The notes: generated by a model not told the origin, from the sequence alone. A stretch of DNA of 19,305 nucleotides from Syntrophomonadaceae bacterium (GCA_007120815.1 SKMY01000025.1:1-19305), one strand, 5' to 3'; shown: positions 6,713 through 14,624, counted from the stretch's first letter. A program made the numbers and translations.

Positions 6713-8389
6713 TCAGCTCCCGACGCCCGGGGTTTCAGGCCGTTCCGGTTCGGCTTCGGGCAGAAACTGGGGCCCGCGGGCGCTTCCGTCTCTCCGGGGA
6801 TCCGAGACCCCGGTATAGACCCCTTCGGGAAACTCGGGAATCTCCACGGCCTGGACACAGCCCAGGTAAAAACTGTACGCCCCGCGCCGGGTCACCTGGA
6901 ATCCCACCTGGGTTAATGCCTGGACTACTTCCGGGTGAAAGCTTCGTTTTTCTATCATCACTTTCCCGGTACTGCCGGCATGAAGCCGCGGCGCTTCCAC
7001 AGCCGAGGCCAGGTCCTGGCCGGCATCAATCATCCGGATGATCACCTGGGCTAAGGAGGTAGAAATGCGCTCGCTCCCGGGGCTGCCCAGCATGATGAAG
7101 GGCTGCCCGTTTTCCCGGTACAGCAGCGTCGGCGCCACGCTGCTCCAGGGGCGCCCTCCCGGCACCAGGTAGCAGGGATGCATCATGTTTTTGTATTCAA
7201 AGGCGCTCATGTAATTGTTGTAAAAGAAACCCAGGCCCGATGCCATGGTTTTTGCCCCGAAGACCAGTTCGATGGACTGGGTGATCCCCACGATGTTCCC
7301 GTAGGCATCGGCAACGGACAGGTGAGTGGTTTCCCCCGAAGTGGGGGGCGGTAAAAAGTGCTCACCGTTTACATAAGACACCAGGTCTTTCATTCGGGCG
7401 GCAATGCGGCGGGCACTTTCCTTATCAACCATCCACTTATCGGCCAACTGGGGGTAAAGGGCAGGGTCTATGGGGAACCGCTCGCTGTTCATCAGCGCCG
7501 CCCGAAAAGCCATGGCCAGCAGCACCGCGAAGAGGGAAGACCCCGGGGTCAGATCCTCCGAGGAGAAGGGCTCCAGGGTATTTAAAACCTGCACCAGGGC
7601 CCGTCCCGCCCCGGGGGGAGGAAAGGTGGCCAGACCATAACCCCGGTAGGACCCCCAGAGGACATCCCGCTTTATGGGGAAAGGGATCTGGCTCAAGTCC
7701 GCCCGGGTAATCAATCCCCGGCGCTGCTCCATGTCTTTTATGATACCTTCGCCAATCCCGCCCAGGTAGAAATCCCGCCAGCCCTCCCGGGCCATGCGCT
7801 CCAGGCAGGCGGCCAGTTCGGGCTGCAGCACCACATCCCCGGCATTCAAGGGACGTCCATTTTTGTAATACATGGCGCGCACCGTCTCGTCCTTCAACCG
7901 CTCGCTTTCCCGGACCAGCAAATTGTGCTGCAGGGCTGAAACCACAAACCCCTCCCTGGCTGCGGTGATGGAAGGCGTTAAAACCGTTTCCAGGGGCAGG
8001 GTGCCGTGGGCCTCCAGCAGGTACCCCAGGGTAGCCGGGGTAGAAGGCACCGTCGTTGCCTCGATACCCAGCTTCAGCGGTTGGGCGGGAAGCCGGTTGG
8101 GGTTAATCCCGAAGGGGGCCCGGGAGGACCCGTCCAGGGCAAAGGTCTGGGGCTTTTCACCACCCGCCAGGTGTAGAAATACCATGCTCTGGCCGCCCAA
8201 CCCCGATGCCTGGGGTTCGGTAACCCCCAGGCAAAAAGCGGAGGCCACCGCGGCGTCAACCGCATTGCCCCCTTTTTCCAGCATTTCAACCCCGGCATCG
8301 GTGGCCACCCTGGAGGCAGTAGACACCATCCCGAAGCGGCTCTTGGCTGTTTTTGCTCGTTTTCTGCGAAATGTGATGAAATCTGCCAT
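6713..8389 (-). CDS. ggt: Gamma-glutamyltransferase, cytoplasmic type
   Basis: A 558-residue member of the gamma-glutamyltranspeptidase (Ntn hydrolase) family at near full length. Landmarks are GMVSTASRVATDAGVEML (20-37), GGNAVDAAVA (40-49) and PQASGLGGQ (59-67) in the large subunit, then the autoprocessing site ETTHLSVADAYGNIVGITQS (353-372) with Thr354 as expected nucleophile, PWSSVAPTLL (414-423) and GSPGSERI (435-442). In the last, the second Gly of the usual GSPGG is Ser. Family members cleave or transfer the gamma-glutamyl group of glutathione-like or gamma-glutamyl peptides. The N-terminus (MADFITFRRKRAKTAKSRFG) has no signal peptide, unlike secreted GGTs, so it probably acts in the cytosol. 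The tail after 545 is Pro/Glu-rich. It is first in the operon with the ATP-grasp and FGase-like genes, behind the promoter at 8437-8464. Confidence 0.92.
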   Translation of the reverse strand: MADFITFRRKRAKTAKSRFGMVSTASRVATDAGVEMLEKGGNAVDAAVASAFCLGVTEPQASGLGGQSMVFLHLAGGEKPQTFALDGSSRAPFGINPNRLPAQPLKLGIEATTVPSTPATLGYLLEAHGTLPLETVLTPSITAAREGFVVSALQHNLLVRESERLKDETVRAMYYKNGRPLNAGDVVLQPELAACLERMAREGWRDFYLGGIGEGIIKDMEQRRGLITRADLSQIPFPIKRDVLWGSYRGYGLATFPPPGAGRALVQVLNTLEPFSSEDLTPGSSLFAVLLAMAFRAALMNSERFPIDPALYPQLADKWMVDKESARRIAARMKDLVSYVNGEHFLPPPTSGETTHLSVADAYGNIVGITQSIELVFGAKTMASGLGFFYNNYMSAFEYKNMMHPCYLVPGGRPWSSVAPTLLYRENGQPFIMLGSPGSERISTSLAQVIIRMIDAGQDLASAVEAPRLHAGSTGKVMIEKRSFHPEVVQALTQVGFQVTRRGAYSFYLGCVQAVEIPEFPEGVYTGVSDPRRDGSARGPQFLPEAEPERPETPGVGS

Positions 8390-8436
8390 GTGTGCGCTTC
8401 TCGCTTTCCCAAATTTCTGAATATACAGCTATAAAA

Positions 8437-8464
8437 ATTATATCAAATACAGGAACAAACACAA
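8437..8464 (-). promoter_or_regulatory. Promoter for the ggt/ATP-grasp/FGase operon
   Basis: Minus strand TTGTGT (8464-8459), 16-base spacer, perfect TATAAT (8442-8437). The start would lie near 8430, about 40 bases before the ggt ATG. The ribosome binding site of ggt is weak (GAGAAG). Confidence 0.6.
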
Positions 8465-8637
8465 GAATAAAATTTTATGCTGCTGCCCAGACCACTTCGT
8501 GATGGCACCGCCCTGGGCCGTTTCGCCTTGAAGCAAGGGCCCGGCCCTGCTACTTCTGGCCCTTGAGCACCCGATGCCCGGCCGCGGCCCCTTCATGCCT
8601 TGCCGCAACCGGGCCGTTACCGGGTACTTTACCTTGT

Positions 8638-9120
8638 TTATCTCCAGGGTCCGGCGGCGTTCACCAGGCCGCCTTCTGTTTTACTGCAAACACCTCCAGC
8701 ATTTTCCAGGCAGCGGTGGAAATCTATCCAGTCCTTCAAAAACAGCGGCAGCTTGTCAAAAGAACAGCAAACCCGCTGTACCCCCGGCAGCCAGTAGAAA
8801 CTGCACGGCTTGGTTGCATCCAAGTCAAAATCTTCAGGGTTTTCGGAATGAATAATCACGTTTTTGCCCCTGGCGATGGCCATCCCCAGCTCGGTATGGG
8901 TTCCTTTTTCACCCGGCATCAGCACAATAACCAGATCGGCCTCCAGGGTCCCGCAGGTTTCCTTGACGGCCACAACCCGCATCATGTCTTCACCCCGACC
9001 CCTGACGTTACCGTGTTCGGTCCAGTTGTGGGTATGCTCCAAGCCCCAAGCTTTCAATAGGTCCGCCAGTTCCTGGACCCGGACTTCATTTTCCAGCCTG
9101 GAAGCAATATAGAATTTCAA
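8638..9120 (-). CDS. Nucleoside 2-deoxyribosyltransferase-like protein
   Basis: A 160-residue protein beginning MKFYIASRLEN. It has the family's nucleotide-binding segment ADLVIVLMPGEKGTHTELGM (61-80), in which Glu77 of GTHTELG matches the position of the catalytic glutamate in nucleoside 2-deoxyribosyltransferase/DNPH1-like (RCL) proteins. Such enzymes exchange bases between, or hydrolyse, deoxyribonucleosides or their 5'-phosphates, acting in nucleotide salvage or sanitation. The C-terminal third (after 95) is less conserved and Cys-rich (CSFYWLPGVQRVCCSFDK). The start is a TTG at 9120 with AGGAGGTG seven bases upstream. It stands alone on the minus strand. Which reaction it performs cannot be told from sequence. 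Confidence 0.75.
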   Translation of the reverse strand: MKFYIASRLENEVRVQELADLLKAWGLEHTHNWTEHGNVRGRGEDMMRVVAVKETCGTLEADLVIVLMPGEKGTHTELGMAIARGKNVIIHSENPEDFDLDATKPCSFYWLPGVQRVCCSFDKLPLFLKDWIDFHRCLENAGGVCSKTEGGLVNAAGPWR

Positions 9121-9345
9121 TTCTGTTCACCTCCTGGCTTTTATTGACCGTACAGTAACATAGTATTCAATCAACCCCATATTGTTCACGGTATAGCAAA
9201 AAAGTTGCCCTTTTGGGCAAAAAGACTCCCGGGCCGGGCGGCTTGATGGTCCGGTGAATGAGGGAACGAAAAAGCCCCTTTGCGCATATGGTATCAGAAA
9301 TAATTCTTTTCGGCACTCAAGTTTGGGCATAAGGAGGTATGGCGT

Positions 9346-9606
9346 GTGTTTGATCTGGAAATCATCGAAGGCGTTTCTGCCATTATGGTCATTATTGCGC
9401 TGGTCCAGGTGGCAAAACGGTTGGGCATGCAGGCAAGGTTTGCTCCCCTGCTATCTTTGATACTGGGTATCATGGCCTCTTTCGGGATCCACTATCATGC
9501 GGAATCAACCTGGTACATCGCCCTGGTAACGGGCATTATTCTGGGCCTTTCTGCCATCGGTACCTATTCAAGCATAAAAAACACCCTGCTGGCCTTAAGG
9601 GAATAA
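9346..9606 (+). CDS. Small membrane protein, holin-like topology
   Basis: Eighty-six residues from a GTG at 9346, chosen because AAGGAGG lies eight bases upstream. A short acidic N-terminus (MFDLEIIEG) is followed by three hydrophobic segments: about 10-24 (VSAIMVIIALVQVAK), 33-50 (APLLSLILGIMASFGIHY) and 56-75 (YIALVTGIILGLSAIGTYSS). The size, the Arg/Lys between spans 1 and 2, and the Gly-rich third span resemble A118-type phage holins and related chromosomal proteins. No phage gene lies nearby, so a holin function is not supported beyond resemblance. A 12-bp perfect hairpin follows the stop. Confidence 0.75.
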   Translation: MFDLEIIEGVSAIMVIIALVQVAKRLGMQARFAPLLSLILGIMASFGIHYHAESTWYIALVTGIILGLSAIGTYSSIKNTLLALRE

Positions 9607-9620
9607 ACATGAGCAAAAGA

Positions 9621-9652
9621 GTAATACCGGGTTTGCATGCACCCGGTATTAC
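9621..9652. terminator. Perfect 12-bp hairpin between convergent genes
   Basis: GTAATACCGGGT and ACCCGGTATTAC flank an eight-base loop (TTGCATGC, itself containing a palindrome). It lies between the convergent ends at 9606 and 9683. There is no T-run on either side, so it may be a weak bidirectional terminator or simply a stabilising mRNA end. Confidence 0.5.
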
Positions 9653-9682
9653 AGGTTCGTACAGGCTACTACGAAATACGAC

Positions 9683-10615
9683 CTATTTCGCCGAATAGAT
9701 GGCTTTTTCCACGATTAGGGAATCCGAATAGTGAACCTTGCAGTACACCGATCCTTCATGGGTCACTGCCAGGGGAATATCGGCCACATAAATTTGGCTC
9801 CCCCTGTCCAGGTTTTGCTTTTCCATGGCACGGCTTTCCAGCACGGTGCCGTGACGATCTCTGACCTCCAGGACCATCTTTTCAATGGTGTAGTCGGGTT
9901 GTTCTGACCCAATCCTTTCACTGACCGTTAGATTGAATGCGCCCTTGTCGGCATCAATATGAACGGCTGCGTCCAACGGGTTGAACAGGCCGTAATTTAA
10001 CTTGGACAGGTCCAGGTGTCGAACCATACCCGTCTTCACGGTATCCCCTTCTTTTACCGAGATGAAATACTGAAGGTTGGCTGCCCCGTGAATTTGAGCA
10101 ATGGCCTTTTCCTCCGCAACAGCGGGCCAACGGTAGTTTCTCTCGCTGTGAAAGGTTTGTATGACAACGTTGGAGAAAACGGGCTCCAGAGGCACTTCCA
10201 CCATAACTGCAGCGGTAAAATGACCACCGCTTCCCCTTTCTGCTGGCATCTCCAGGAATTGTGCTTCGCCGGGCGGGCTGTAGTTCAAGGCCACTTCGCT
10301 GCCTTCCCGATACTCCTTCAGGTACCAGGACACCTCCACCCGGGCCCGGTTCCCGTCTACCTCACCGATTTGGACATCCCCCGGCGTCCACCACTGCTCC
10401 TGCTCCCGGGCCGCCTGTAACTCCCCCCGCATGCTGCCGATTTCATGGGTCATGCTGCTTTGCACGGAGTTCAGCTGCCCCTGGAACTGGTCAAGCCGGG
10501 TTCCCAACTGGCGCATGTTGTTCCAGACCAACAGGTTTACAACGAGCAGCAGGGCCAATGCAATAAGGATTATCTTCTGCATGGGTTGACCGCTTCCCGT
10601 ATCTCCGGTATTCAA
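9683..10615 (-). CDS. Membrane-anchored protein with coiled coil, unknown function
   Basis: A 310-residue protein that I do not recognise. One N-terminal membrane span (about 14-30, IILIALALLLVVNLLVW) is followed by a predicted coiled coil (about 33-73, LGTRLDQFQGQLNSVQSSM onward) and a soluble, presumably extracytoplasmic region rich in beta-type sequence with two apparent repeats (about 80-160 and 195-305), possibly Ig-like. Of the two possible starts, the TTG at 10615 has AAAGGGGG eight bases upstream, whereas the ATG at 10582 (MQKIILIAL) has only a poor site. I keep the longer form but the shorter one is possible. It sits alone between a convergent small membrane protein gene and a spo0E-like gene upstream on the same strand. 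Confidence 0.75.
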   Translation of the reverse strand: MNTGDTGSGQPMQKIILIALALLLVVNLLVWNNMRQLGTRLDQFQGQLNSVQSSMTHEIGSMRGELQAAREQEQWWTPGDVQIGEVDGNRARVEVSWYLKEYREGSEVALNYSPPGEAQFLEMPAERGSGGHFTAAVMVEVPLEPVFSNVVIQTFHSERNYRWPAVAEEKAIAQIHGAANLQYFISVKEGDTVKTGMVRHLDLSKLNYGLFNPLDAAVHIDADKGAFNLTVSERIGSEQPDYTIEKMVLEVRDRHGTVLESRAMEKQNLDRGSQIYVADIPLAVTHEGSVYCKVHYSDSLIVEKAIYSAK

Positions 10616-10720
10616 TCTAAAAACCCCCTTTGGAAAATGTAGCCCATCTGTTTACTATTCTATCTATAAGACGTCTGTAAGCCATAAAATGTTACGCGGT
10701 CCAGGGAGAAAACTAGAAAA

Positions 10721-10743
10721 ATAACGGCGCTTGCCCGGGCAAG
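10721..10743 (-). terminator. Possible terminator after the spo0E-like gene
   Basis: The perfect palindrome CTTGCCCGGGCAAG (10730-10743) is followed on the minus strand by CGCCGTTATTTTT. The stem would be five base pairs around a CCGG loop, so this is a modest candidate. Confidence 0.4.
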
Positions 10744-10788
10744 TCCCCGCTGATACAGAATCCCTATGGGATGGCTCAAATAAGCCCA

Positions 10789-10956
10789 TCAGTCCATTTT
10801 GTTTCTCAGCCATTTTTCATACTCATTTAACCACCGGTCCAGTTCCTGGCTTTTCTTAACAACCTCTTCATCGACAAAGCAACCTTTCTGCTCCACCAAA
10901 TCATGTAATTGCTTTCTCAGCTGCTCAATGGCTTCCGATACCTGGTCTATGTCCAT
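10789..10956 (-). CDS. Spo0E-like aspartyl-phosphate phosphatase
   Basis: A 55-residue protein with the hallmark of the Spo0E family: two helices, the first MDIDQVSEAIEQLRKQLHDL (1-20), the second carrying the signature SQELD (36-40) followed by RWLNEYEKWL. Family members remove phosphate from Spo0A-P and delay sporulation, or act on other response regulators. The length is typical of the short Spo0E/YnzD/YisI class. The ATG at 10956 has GGAGGG six bases upstream; an ATG overlapping that site is too close. The gene is easily missed because it is so short. Its presence points to an endospore-forming lineage. Confidence 0.85.
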   Translation of the reverse strand: MDIDQVSEAIEQLRKQLHDLVEQKGCFVDEEVVKKSQELDRWLNEYEKWLRNKMD

Positions 10957-11040
10957 ATACATCCCTCCAGGAACAGTTTTCCCGAAGGTGATAAATATAA
11001 TCGAAACAAGCCAATTGCTTAGATACGTTAAAAGTTAATT

Positions 11041-11063
11041 AAGCGGCCATTTAACGACCGCTT
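11041..11063 (-). terminator. Possible terminator after the short acidic protein gene
   Basis: AAGCGG and CCGCTT pair across an 11-base loop. On the minus strand the hairpin is followed by AATTAACTTTTAAC, a poor T-run. It lies 34 bases past the stop at 11098. Confidence 0.4.
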
Positions 11064-11097
11064 TTCAATGTTAAATCCGGGATACATTGTGGCTTGT

Positions 11098-11286
11098 TTA
11101 TTTTTTATCTTCAATATCCTCTGGTTTGATGTCAATATCTTCATCTTTGTGTTGAGCATAAGACAACACACGCTCCATTACATCCTTTTTAACATACTGA
11201 ATTGCATAATCGCCTGTTTCTACAGGCATTTCCGCTTGTACTTTTTCGATCTCCTCTTTATAGCGTGTAAATCTGCTTAATAGCAT
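11098..11286 (-). CDS. Short acidic protein of unknown function
   Basis: A 62-residue protein, MLLSRFTRYKEEIEKVQAEM then PVETGDYAIQYVKKDVMERV, ending in a highly acidic tail (HKDEDIDIKPEDIEDKK). The ATG at 11286 is used because GAAGGAAAG lies about six bases upstream; the frame stays open further upstream but runs into the tRNA-Pro terminator and tRNA. I recognise no family. It lies after the tRNA-Pro transcript terminator, so it needs its own promoter, which I could not identify. Lower GC than the larger genes around it. Confidence 0.6.
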   Translation of the reverse strand: MLLSRFTRYKEEIEKVQAEMPVETGDYAIQYVKKDVMERVLSYAQHKDEDIDIKPEDIEDKK

Positions 11287-11323
11287 TTTATTCTTTCCTT
11301 CAGATTCATATAAAGTCGCACGC

Positions 11324-11364
11324 AAAAAGGCCTCCATTGGTTTGTAGAAGATACCACGGAGGCC
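11324..11364 (-). terminator. Intrinsic terminator of the tRNA-Pro transcript
   Basis: On the minus strand GGCCTCC pairs with GGAGGCC, extended inside by TGGT with ACCA, and is followed directly by TTTTT. It starts 11 bases past the tRNA 3' end. Confidence 0.8.
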
Positions 11365-11374
11365 CGTTTTTGTG

Positions 11375-11451
11375 TGGTCGGGGCGACAGGATTTGAACCT
11401 GCGACCCCCTGCTCCCAAAGCAGGTGCGCTACCAAACTGCGCTACGCCCCG
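11375..11451 (-). tRNA. tRNA-Pro (anticodon TGG)
   Basis: On the minus strand the acceptor stem is CGGGGCG with CGCCCCG, discriminator A and an encoded CCA. The D arm begins TAGCGCAGTTTGGTAGCGCA. The anticodon stem CCTGC/GCAGG holds TTTGGGA with anticodon TGG. The T arm is GCAGGTTCAAATCCTGT. A promoter (11516-11544) and a terminator (11324-11364) flank it. Confidence 0.96.
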
Positions 11452-11515
11452 ACGTATTCCGGGTACCGGCTCTTGCCTTAAGAACCCTTTCCCGGACGGT
11501 TATTTTTGCTTCCCT

Positions 11516-11544
11516 ATTCTAACACAGGCGCAGCGGAAATGCAA
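11516..11544 (-). promoter_or_regulatory. Promoter for tRNA-Pro
   Basis: Minus strand TTGCAT (11544-11539), 17-base spacer, TAGAAT (11521-11516). The start would lie about 58 bases before the tRNA. Confidence 0.55.
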
Positions 11545-11643
11545 TTCTTTTGACATCATTGACCGGGGGAAATTATCCTTTCCCGGCCCGATACGGCCCC
11601 ACCGGAAATACTTAGGCAATAATAAGGCGCATATCAGGTGTTC

Positions 11644-12309
11644 TTACTTTTCAAACCCACACCAGGTGGTCAGGTTTTCTACCTTTTCCCGTTCCCTGAC
11701 CAGTTTATTGGCGGGGAACTCCCAGTCGGGGTAACCGACGGCGATGCCGATAACCGGGGTTTTGGTTTCGGGCAGGCCGGTATGCTCCCGGATGACATCA
11801 TGGAAAATGACCCCCTGATCTTCAATGCAAGTGGCCAGGCCGTGCTTCAGCGCCGCCAGGCAGATGGTTTGGGTCACCACGCCCAGGTCAAAAATCCCCC
11901 AGGTTCGTTCTTCCAGGGACCGGTCCATGGAGACAATGATCGCTGCCGGGGCATCGAAATAGCGGAAGCCCCGCTTCAGCCACTCCATCCTTTTTTCCTT
12001 GTCCTCCCGCTTGATGTCCATCAATTTAAAGAGCTGCTTGGCCAGATCCACCTGGCGTTCCCGGTAAACGCCCGTGTAGTTAAATGTCAAAACGTCTTTG
12101 CCCGCAGCCAGCAGGCTTTTTACGTTATCCTGCCGGATCTTGTCCAGGGGCTCACCGGCAACAACCGTAAATTCCCAGGGCTGGGTATTCATGGCCGACG
12201 GGGAATAAACCGCAACATCGAGGATTTCCTCGATCACTTCCGCAGGCACCGGATCCGGCTTGTACGCCCTGACGCTTTGTCTGGTCTTAATCGCTTCAAT
12301 GACATCCAT
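11644..12309 (-). CDS. Nitroreductase-family flavoprotein
   Basis: A 221-residue protein from the ATG at 12309 (GGAGCGAG lies upstream; an ATG 15 bases earlier is the alternative). FMN-binding nitroreductase motifs are present: the N-terminal AIKTRQSVRAYKPDPVP with its Arg-Gln-Ser-Val-Arg phosphate-binding loop, YSPSAMNTQPWEF near 35-47, and GVVTQTICLAALKHGLATC near 143-161, followed by VIGIAVGYPD. These enzymes use FMN and NAD(P)H to reduce nitro compounds, quinones or other electron-poor substrates; the physiological substrate cannot be deduced. A central insert, VYRERQVDLAKQLFKLMD with IKREDKEKRMEWLKRGF, matches the longer nitroreductases of anaerobes. It is transcribed away from the PilZ gene, with 268 bases between the two starts. 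Confidence 0.9.
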   Translation of the reverse strand: MDVIEAIKTRQSVRAYKPDPVPAEVIEEILDVAVYSPSAMNTQPWEFTVVAGEPLDKIRQDNVKSLLAAGKDVLTFNYTGVYRERQVDLAKQLFKLMDIKREDKEKRMEWLKRGFRYFDAPAAIIVSMDRSLEERTWGIFDLGVVTQTICLAALKHGLATCIEDQGVIFHDVIREHTGLPETKTPVIGIAVGYPDWEFPANKLVREREKVENLTTWCGFEK

Positions 12310-12382
12310 TTTTGCTCGCTCCATTCTTCGCTTATTTTTAAAATAATCAAATAATCAATTAAATCATACCACATCAAAGCCC

Positions 12383-12412
12383 TTGACGGATATCGAAATA
12401 TGTCGTTTTTAT
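12383..12412 (+). promoter_or_regulatory. Possible promoter for the PilZ gene
   Basis: TTGACG (12383-12388), 18-base spacer, TTTTAT (12407-12412). The -35 is good and the -10 is four of six. It would leave a leader of about 155 bases before the ATG at 12578. That leader is GC-rich near its end, but I see no GEMM-type aptamer in it. Confidence 0.35.
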
Positions 12413-12577
12413 TTTTCCCCGGAAAAAATATCCCGCCGAAGGTCCCGGGAAAAAGGAAATCGGCCCCAACATATCAAATCTATTGATAAGCCCACAAAAC
12501 GATGGTTACATTGTGCACGGACAGCGCGGCGGACGGCCGGCAGCGGGCAAAGCCAACACCCGTGGGGGAGGCAGAAC

Positions 12578-13327
12578 ATGGATATCCATAAACTGTTTCA
12601 GATTAACCACCGGCTGGAGGTTTACGACGAAACCAGCCAGATCTACTACAAAAGCCTGGTCCAGGAGACCACCAAAGACAGTATCGGCATCGGGATCCCC
12701 ATGCGCCGAAACCACTACCTGCAGATGCCCGACGGCAGCCGGTGGTTTTTCCGGCTCTTCTTCAAAAAAGACCAGTACATTTTTTACAGCACCGTCTTGA
12801 GGAAAGCCCTCAGGGAGGCCCACCGCATCCCCCTCTACCTGATCAACTGGCCCACGGAGATAAGAAAATACCAGCGGCGGGAACACTTCCGCCAGGAATG
12901 CACCCTGGAGGTCCACTACTGGGCACTGAGCCAAACCGACCCCAACCCGGGGCTTATCACCCGGCGGGAAATGATCCGGCTGGGGAAAACCAAGCTGGAA
13001 ACGGAGCAGCTGGCCCTGGAGGCCCTGGCCCATTCCCTGGGCGAGCACCGGAGGGCCCTTACCCTGGATATCAGCGGCGGCGGCTTGCTGCTGGTGACCG
13101 ATAAGCGGTACAACGAGGGCACCCGCCTGTTAATGCGTTTATTCCTGCGCAGTAAAAACAAAGAAACCCCTCTGTTTACCCAGGGCCATATTGTCTGGTC
13201 ATCCCCCCCTTCCAAGGATGCGCCGGGGCGCTACCGCTACGCCGTGGAATTCCTGGATGTCAGCGAACAGCTGAAAGACGAGATCGTGCGCTTTATCTTT
13301 ACCCTCACCCGGGAGCGAAGAACGTAA
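12578..13327 (+). CDS. PilZ-domain cyclic-di-GMP receptor, YcgR-like
   Basis: A 249-residue protein with an N-terminal YcgR/PilZN-like beta domain (about 5-92) and a C-terminal PilZ domain (about 96-245). Both c-di-GMP-binding motifs are intact: RxxxR at Arg101-Arg105 (RREHFR) and DxSxxG at Asp164-Gly169 (DISGGG). An insert of about 45 residues (116-160) between strands 1 and 2 is longer than in many PilZ domains. YcgR-type proteins bind c-di-GMP and act on flagella, exopolysaccharide synthesis or gene expression; no flagellar gene is visible here. The ATG at 12578 has GGGGGAGG six bases upstream. It lies 1.7 kb upstream of the tandem c-di-GMP riboswitches, suggesting local grouping of c-di-GMP functions. 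Confidence 0.88.
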   Translation: MDIHKLFQINHRLEVYDETSQIYYKSLVQETTKDSIGIGIPMRRNHYLQMPDGSRWFFRLFFKKDQYIFYSTVLRKALREAHRIPLYLINWPTEIRKYQRREHFRQECTLEVHYWALSQTDPNPGLITRREMIRLGKTKLETEQLALEALAHSLGEHRRALTLDISGGGLLLVTDKRYNEGTRLLMRLFLRSKNKETPLFTQGHIVWSSPPSKDAPGRYRYAVEFLDVSEQLKDEIVRFIFTLTRERRT

Positions 13328-13354
13328 GGCCCAGGACTCCGGGGCTTCACCGGT

Positions 13355-13395
13355 TTCCGGGGGAAACTCGGGGATGGTTCCCGGGGAAACTCGGG
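13355..13395. repeat. Two direct copies of an 18-bp imperfect palindrome
   Basis: 13355-13372 and 13378-13395 share TTCC(C/G)GGGGAAACTCGGG with a 23-base period, differing at one position. They lie in the 139-base gap between the convergent PilZ and DUF362 genes. Confidence 0.7.
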
Positions 13396-13466
13396 AAGCA
13401 GGTAACGGGGGGGCCTTACCGCGCACCCTTTCCATTCCCCCCATCCCGCCTTTCCACGTCGCCCTC

Positions 13467-14624
13467 TCAGCGAGCGCTTTTCTTTAACCGATCGTAAATC
13501 CGCCACCCCTCGGGAGGGCAGCCTGAAAGGACCTTCTCCTTATCATTTTCCTTATCATTTTCCCGGTCGACCCATTGGGCAGCGCAGCTGCCGATACCGA
13601 TAGTCGCCCCCTTTCGGGCGGCGGCTTCCAAATCACCCCTGTCCAGTTTCTGCCCCAACAGCACCGTGCCCCGCAGGGAAACCCCCTCCCGGTCCAGGCG
13701 CCTCAGGGCCGCCAAAAGGCCTGCCATGCAGGGCGTACAGGCCCCCTTTTCCACCACCGTCAGCCCCGGCACGCGGTACTGCACCCCGCAGGGAACCCCT
13801 TCCGGCAGGGCGATCTCTTGCAGCTTTTCCCGGTGAAGCACCTGGATAGCCTCCGGGTCACAAGGCCCCAGGCCGTGGCGGGCAGACAGGACAATGTGGC
13901 GGATTTCCCCGGGATGATACCCCAGCAGGGGGGCTGCCGCGGTATCCACCGCCACGGGATTCGTCCCTGCCAGGACCGTATCCAGGCGCACAGCGTCTCC
14001 CCCGCATTCCCAGTTAAAAGAACACAGGGTGGCATCTACCACCACCAGGTGCACCGGGATCACGGTATTCAGATCGGCGATGCACTGATCCAGGTCCAGG
14101 CGGTGGAAGCGCCGCTTTTCATCGTCGCTAATACACCCTTTCAGGTTTTTCAAACCGACGGTCACCCGGGTCTGGCAGTGCATCTTCAGCACCGGCACAT
14201 TCACCAGGACATCGGCCTCCAAAACGGTCCGGGCCACCTCCACCCGGTCCAGTTCCTTCCCCCGGGGCACGGGCACCTCTGCGTACGCGTCCTTTTGGAA
14301 GTTCACCAGCCTGGCCCCGTGCTTTTTGGCTACCCGGTCCACGCCGCTAACCCGGAAGGCCTTTTCCGTGGAATAGTGGGCCGCAGAGCCCTCCCCCACG
14401 ATGAGCTCCCGGGGGGCGGTTTTTTTCAGTTCATCCAGCAAGACATCCAAAAGCGCCGGGTTGGTAATGGCTCCCGAGGAGTGGGGTCGGTCGATGACCA
14501 GGTTGGGCTTCACCAACACCCTTTTCCCCCGGGGTACCAGCTTTTCGATGCCCCCCAGCCCTTCCAGGCAGCTCAAGATCCGCTCCCGCAAGGTTTTCCC
14601 TCTTTCTACCGATACCACATGCAC
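13467..14624 (-). CDS. DUF362-domain protein
   Basis: A 385-residue protein of the DUF362 family. Recognisable segments are VLVKPNLVIDRPHSSGAITN (36-55), a GEGSAAHYSTEKAF stretch (77-90), VLKMHCQTRVTVGLKNLKGC (144-163) and the FHRLDLDQCIADLN motif. A Cys pair (CTPC) lies near residue 295 in the C-terminal part, but the paired ferredoxin motifs of some family members are absent. The biochemical role of DUF362 is not established; members often sit near redox and anaerobic metabolism genes. The start is uncertain: GTG at 14624 or GTG at 14618, which has AAAGG six bases upstream. The C-terminus holds a short repeat (ENDKENDKEK) from tandem 12-bp units. It converges with the PilZ gene. Confidence 0.85.
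   Translation of the reverse strand: MHVVSVERGKTLRERILSCLEGLGGIEKLVPRGKRVLVKPNLVIDRPHSSGAITNPALLDVLLDELKKTAPRELIVGEGSAAHYSTEKAFRVSGVDRVAKKHGARLVNFQKDAYAEVPVPRGKELDRVEVARTVLEADVLVNVPVLKMHCQTRVTVGLKNLKGCISDDEKRRFHRLDLDQCIADLNTVIPVHLVVVDATLCSFNWECGGDAVRLDTVLAGTNPVAVDTAAAPLLGYHPGEIRHIVLSARHGLGPCDPEAIQVLHREKLQEIALPEGVPCGVQYRVPGLTVVEKGACTPCMAGLLAALRRLDREGVSLRGTVLLGQKLDRGDLEAAARKGATIGIGSCAAQWVDRENDKENDKEKVLSGCPPEGWRIYDRLKKSAR

Noticed and set aside
8530..8556. GC-rich inverted repeat downstream of the deoxyribosyltransferase-like gene
   Set aside because: The arms pair imperfectly and there is no T-run, so I could not support a terminator.
9127..9330. Minus-strand 67-codon frame upstream of the deoxyribosyltransferase-like gene
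   Set aside because: No ribosome binding site or recognisable domain; it covers a small hairpin (TTGCCC/GGGCAA) and probable regulatory sequence.
9346..9606. Prophage remnant suggested by the holin-like protein
   Set aside because: No integrase, endolysin, capsid or other phage gene lies within the window; chromosomal holin-like proteins are common.
12413..12577. Possible c-di-GMP aptamer in the leader of the PilZ gene (GGGCAAAGCC motif)
   Set aside because: The GAAA-capped P2 hairpin and GACGCAAA core are missing, so it does not fit the GEMM-I structure.
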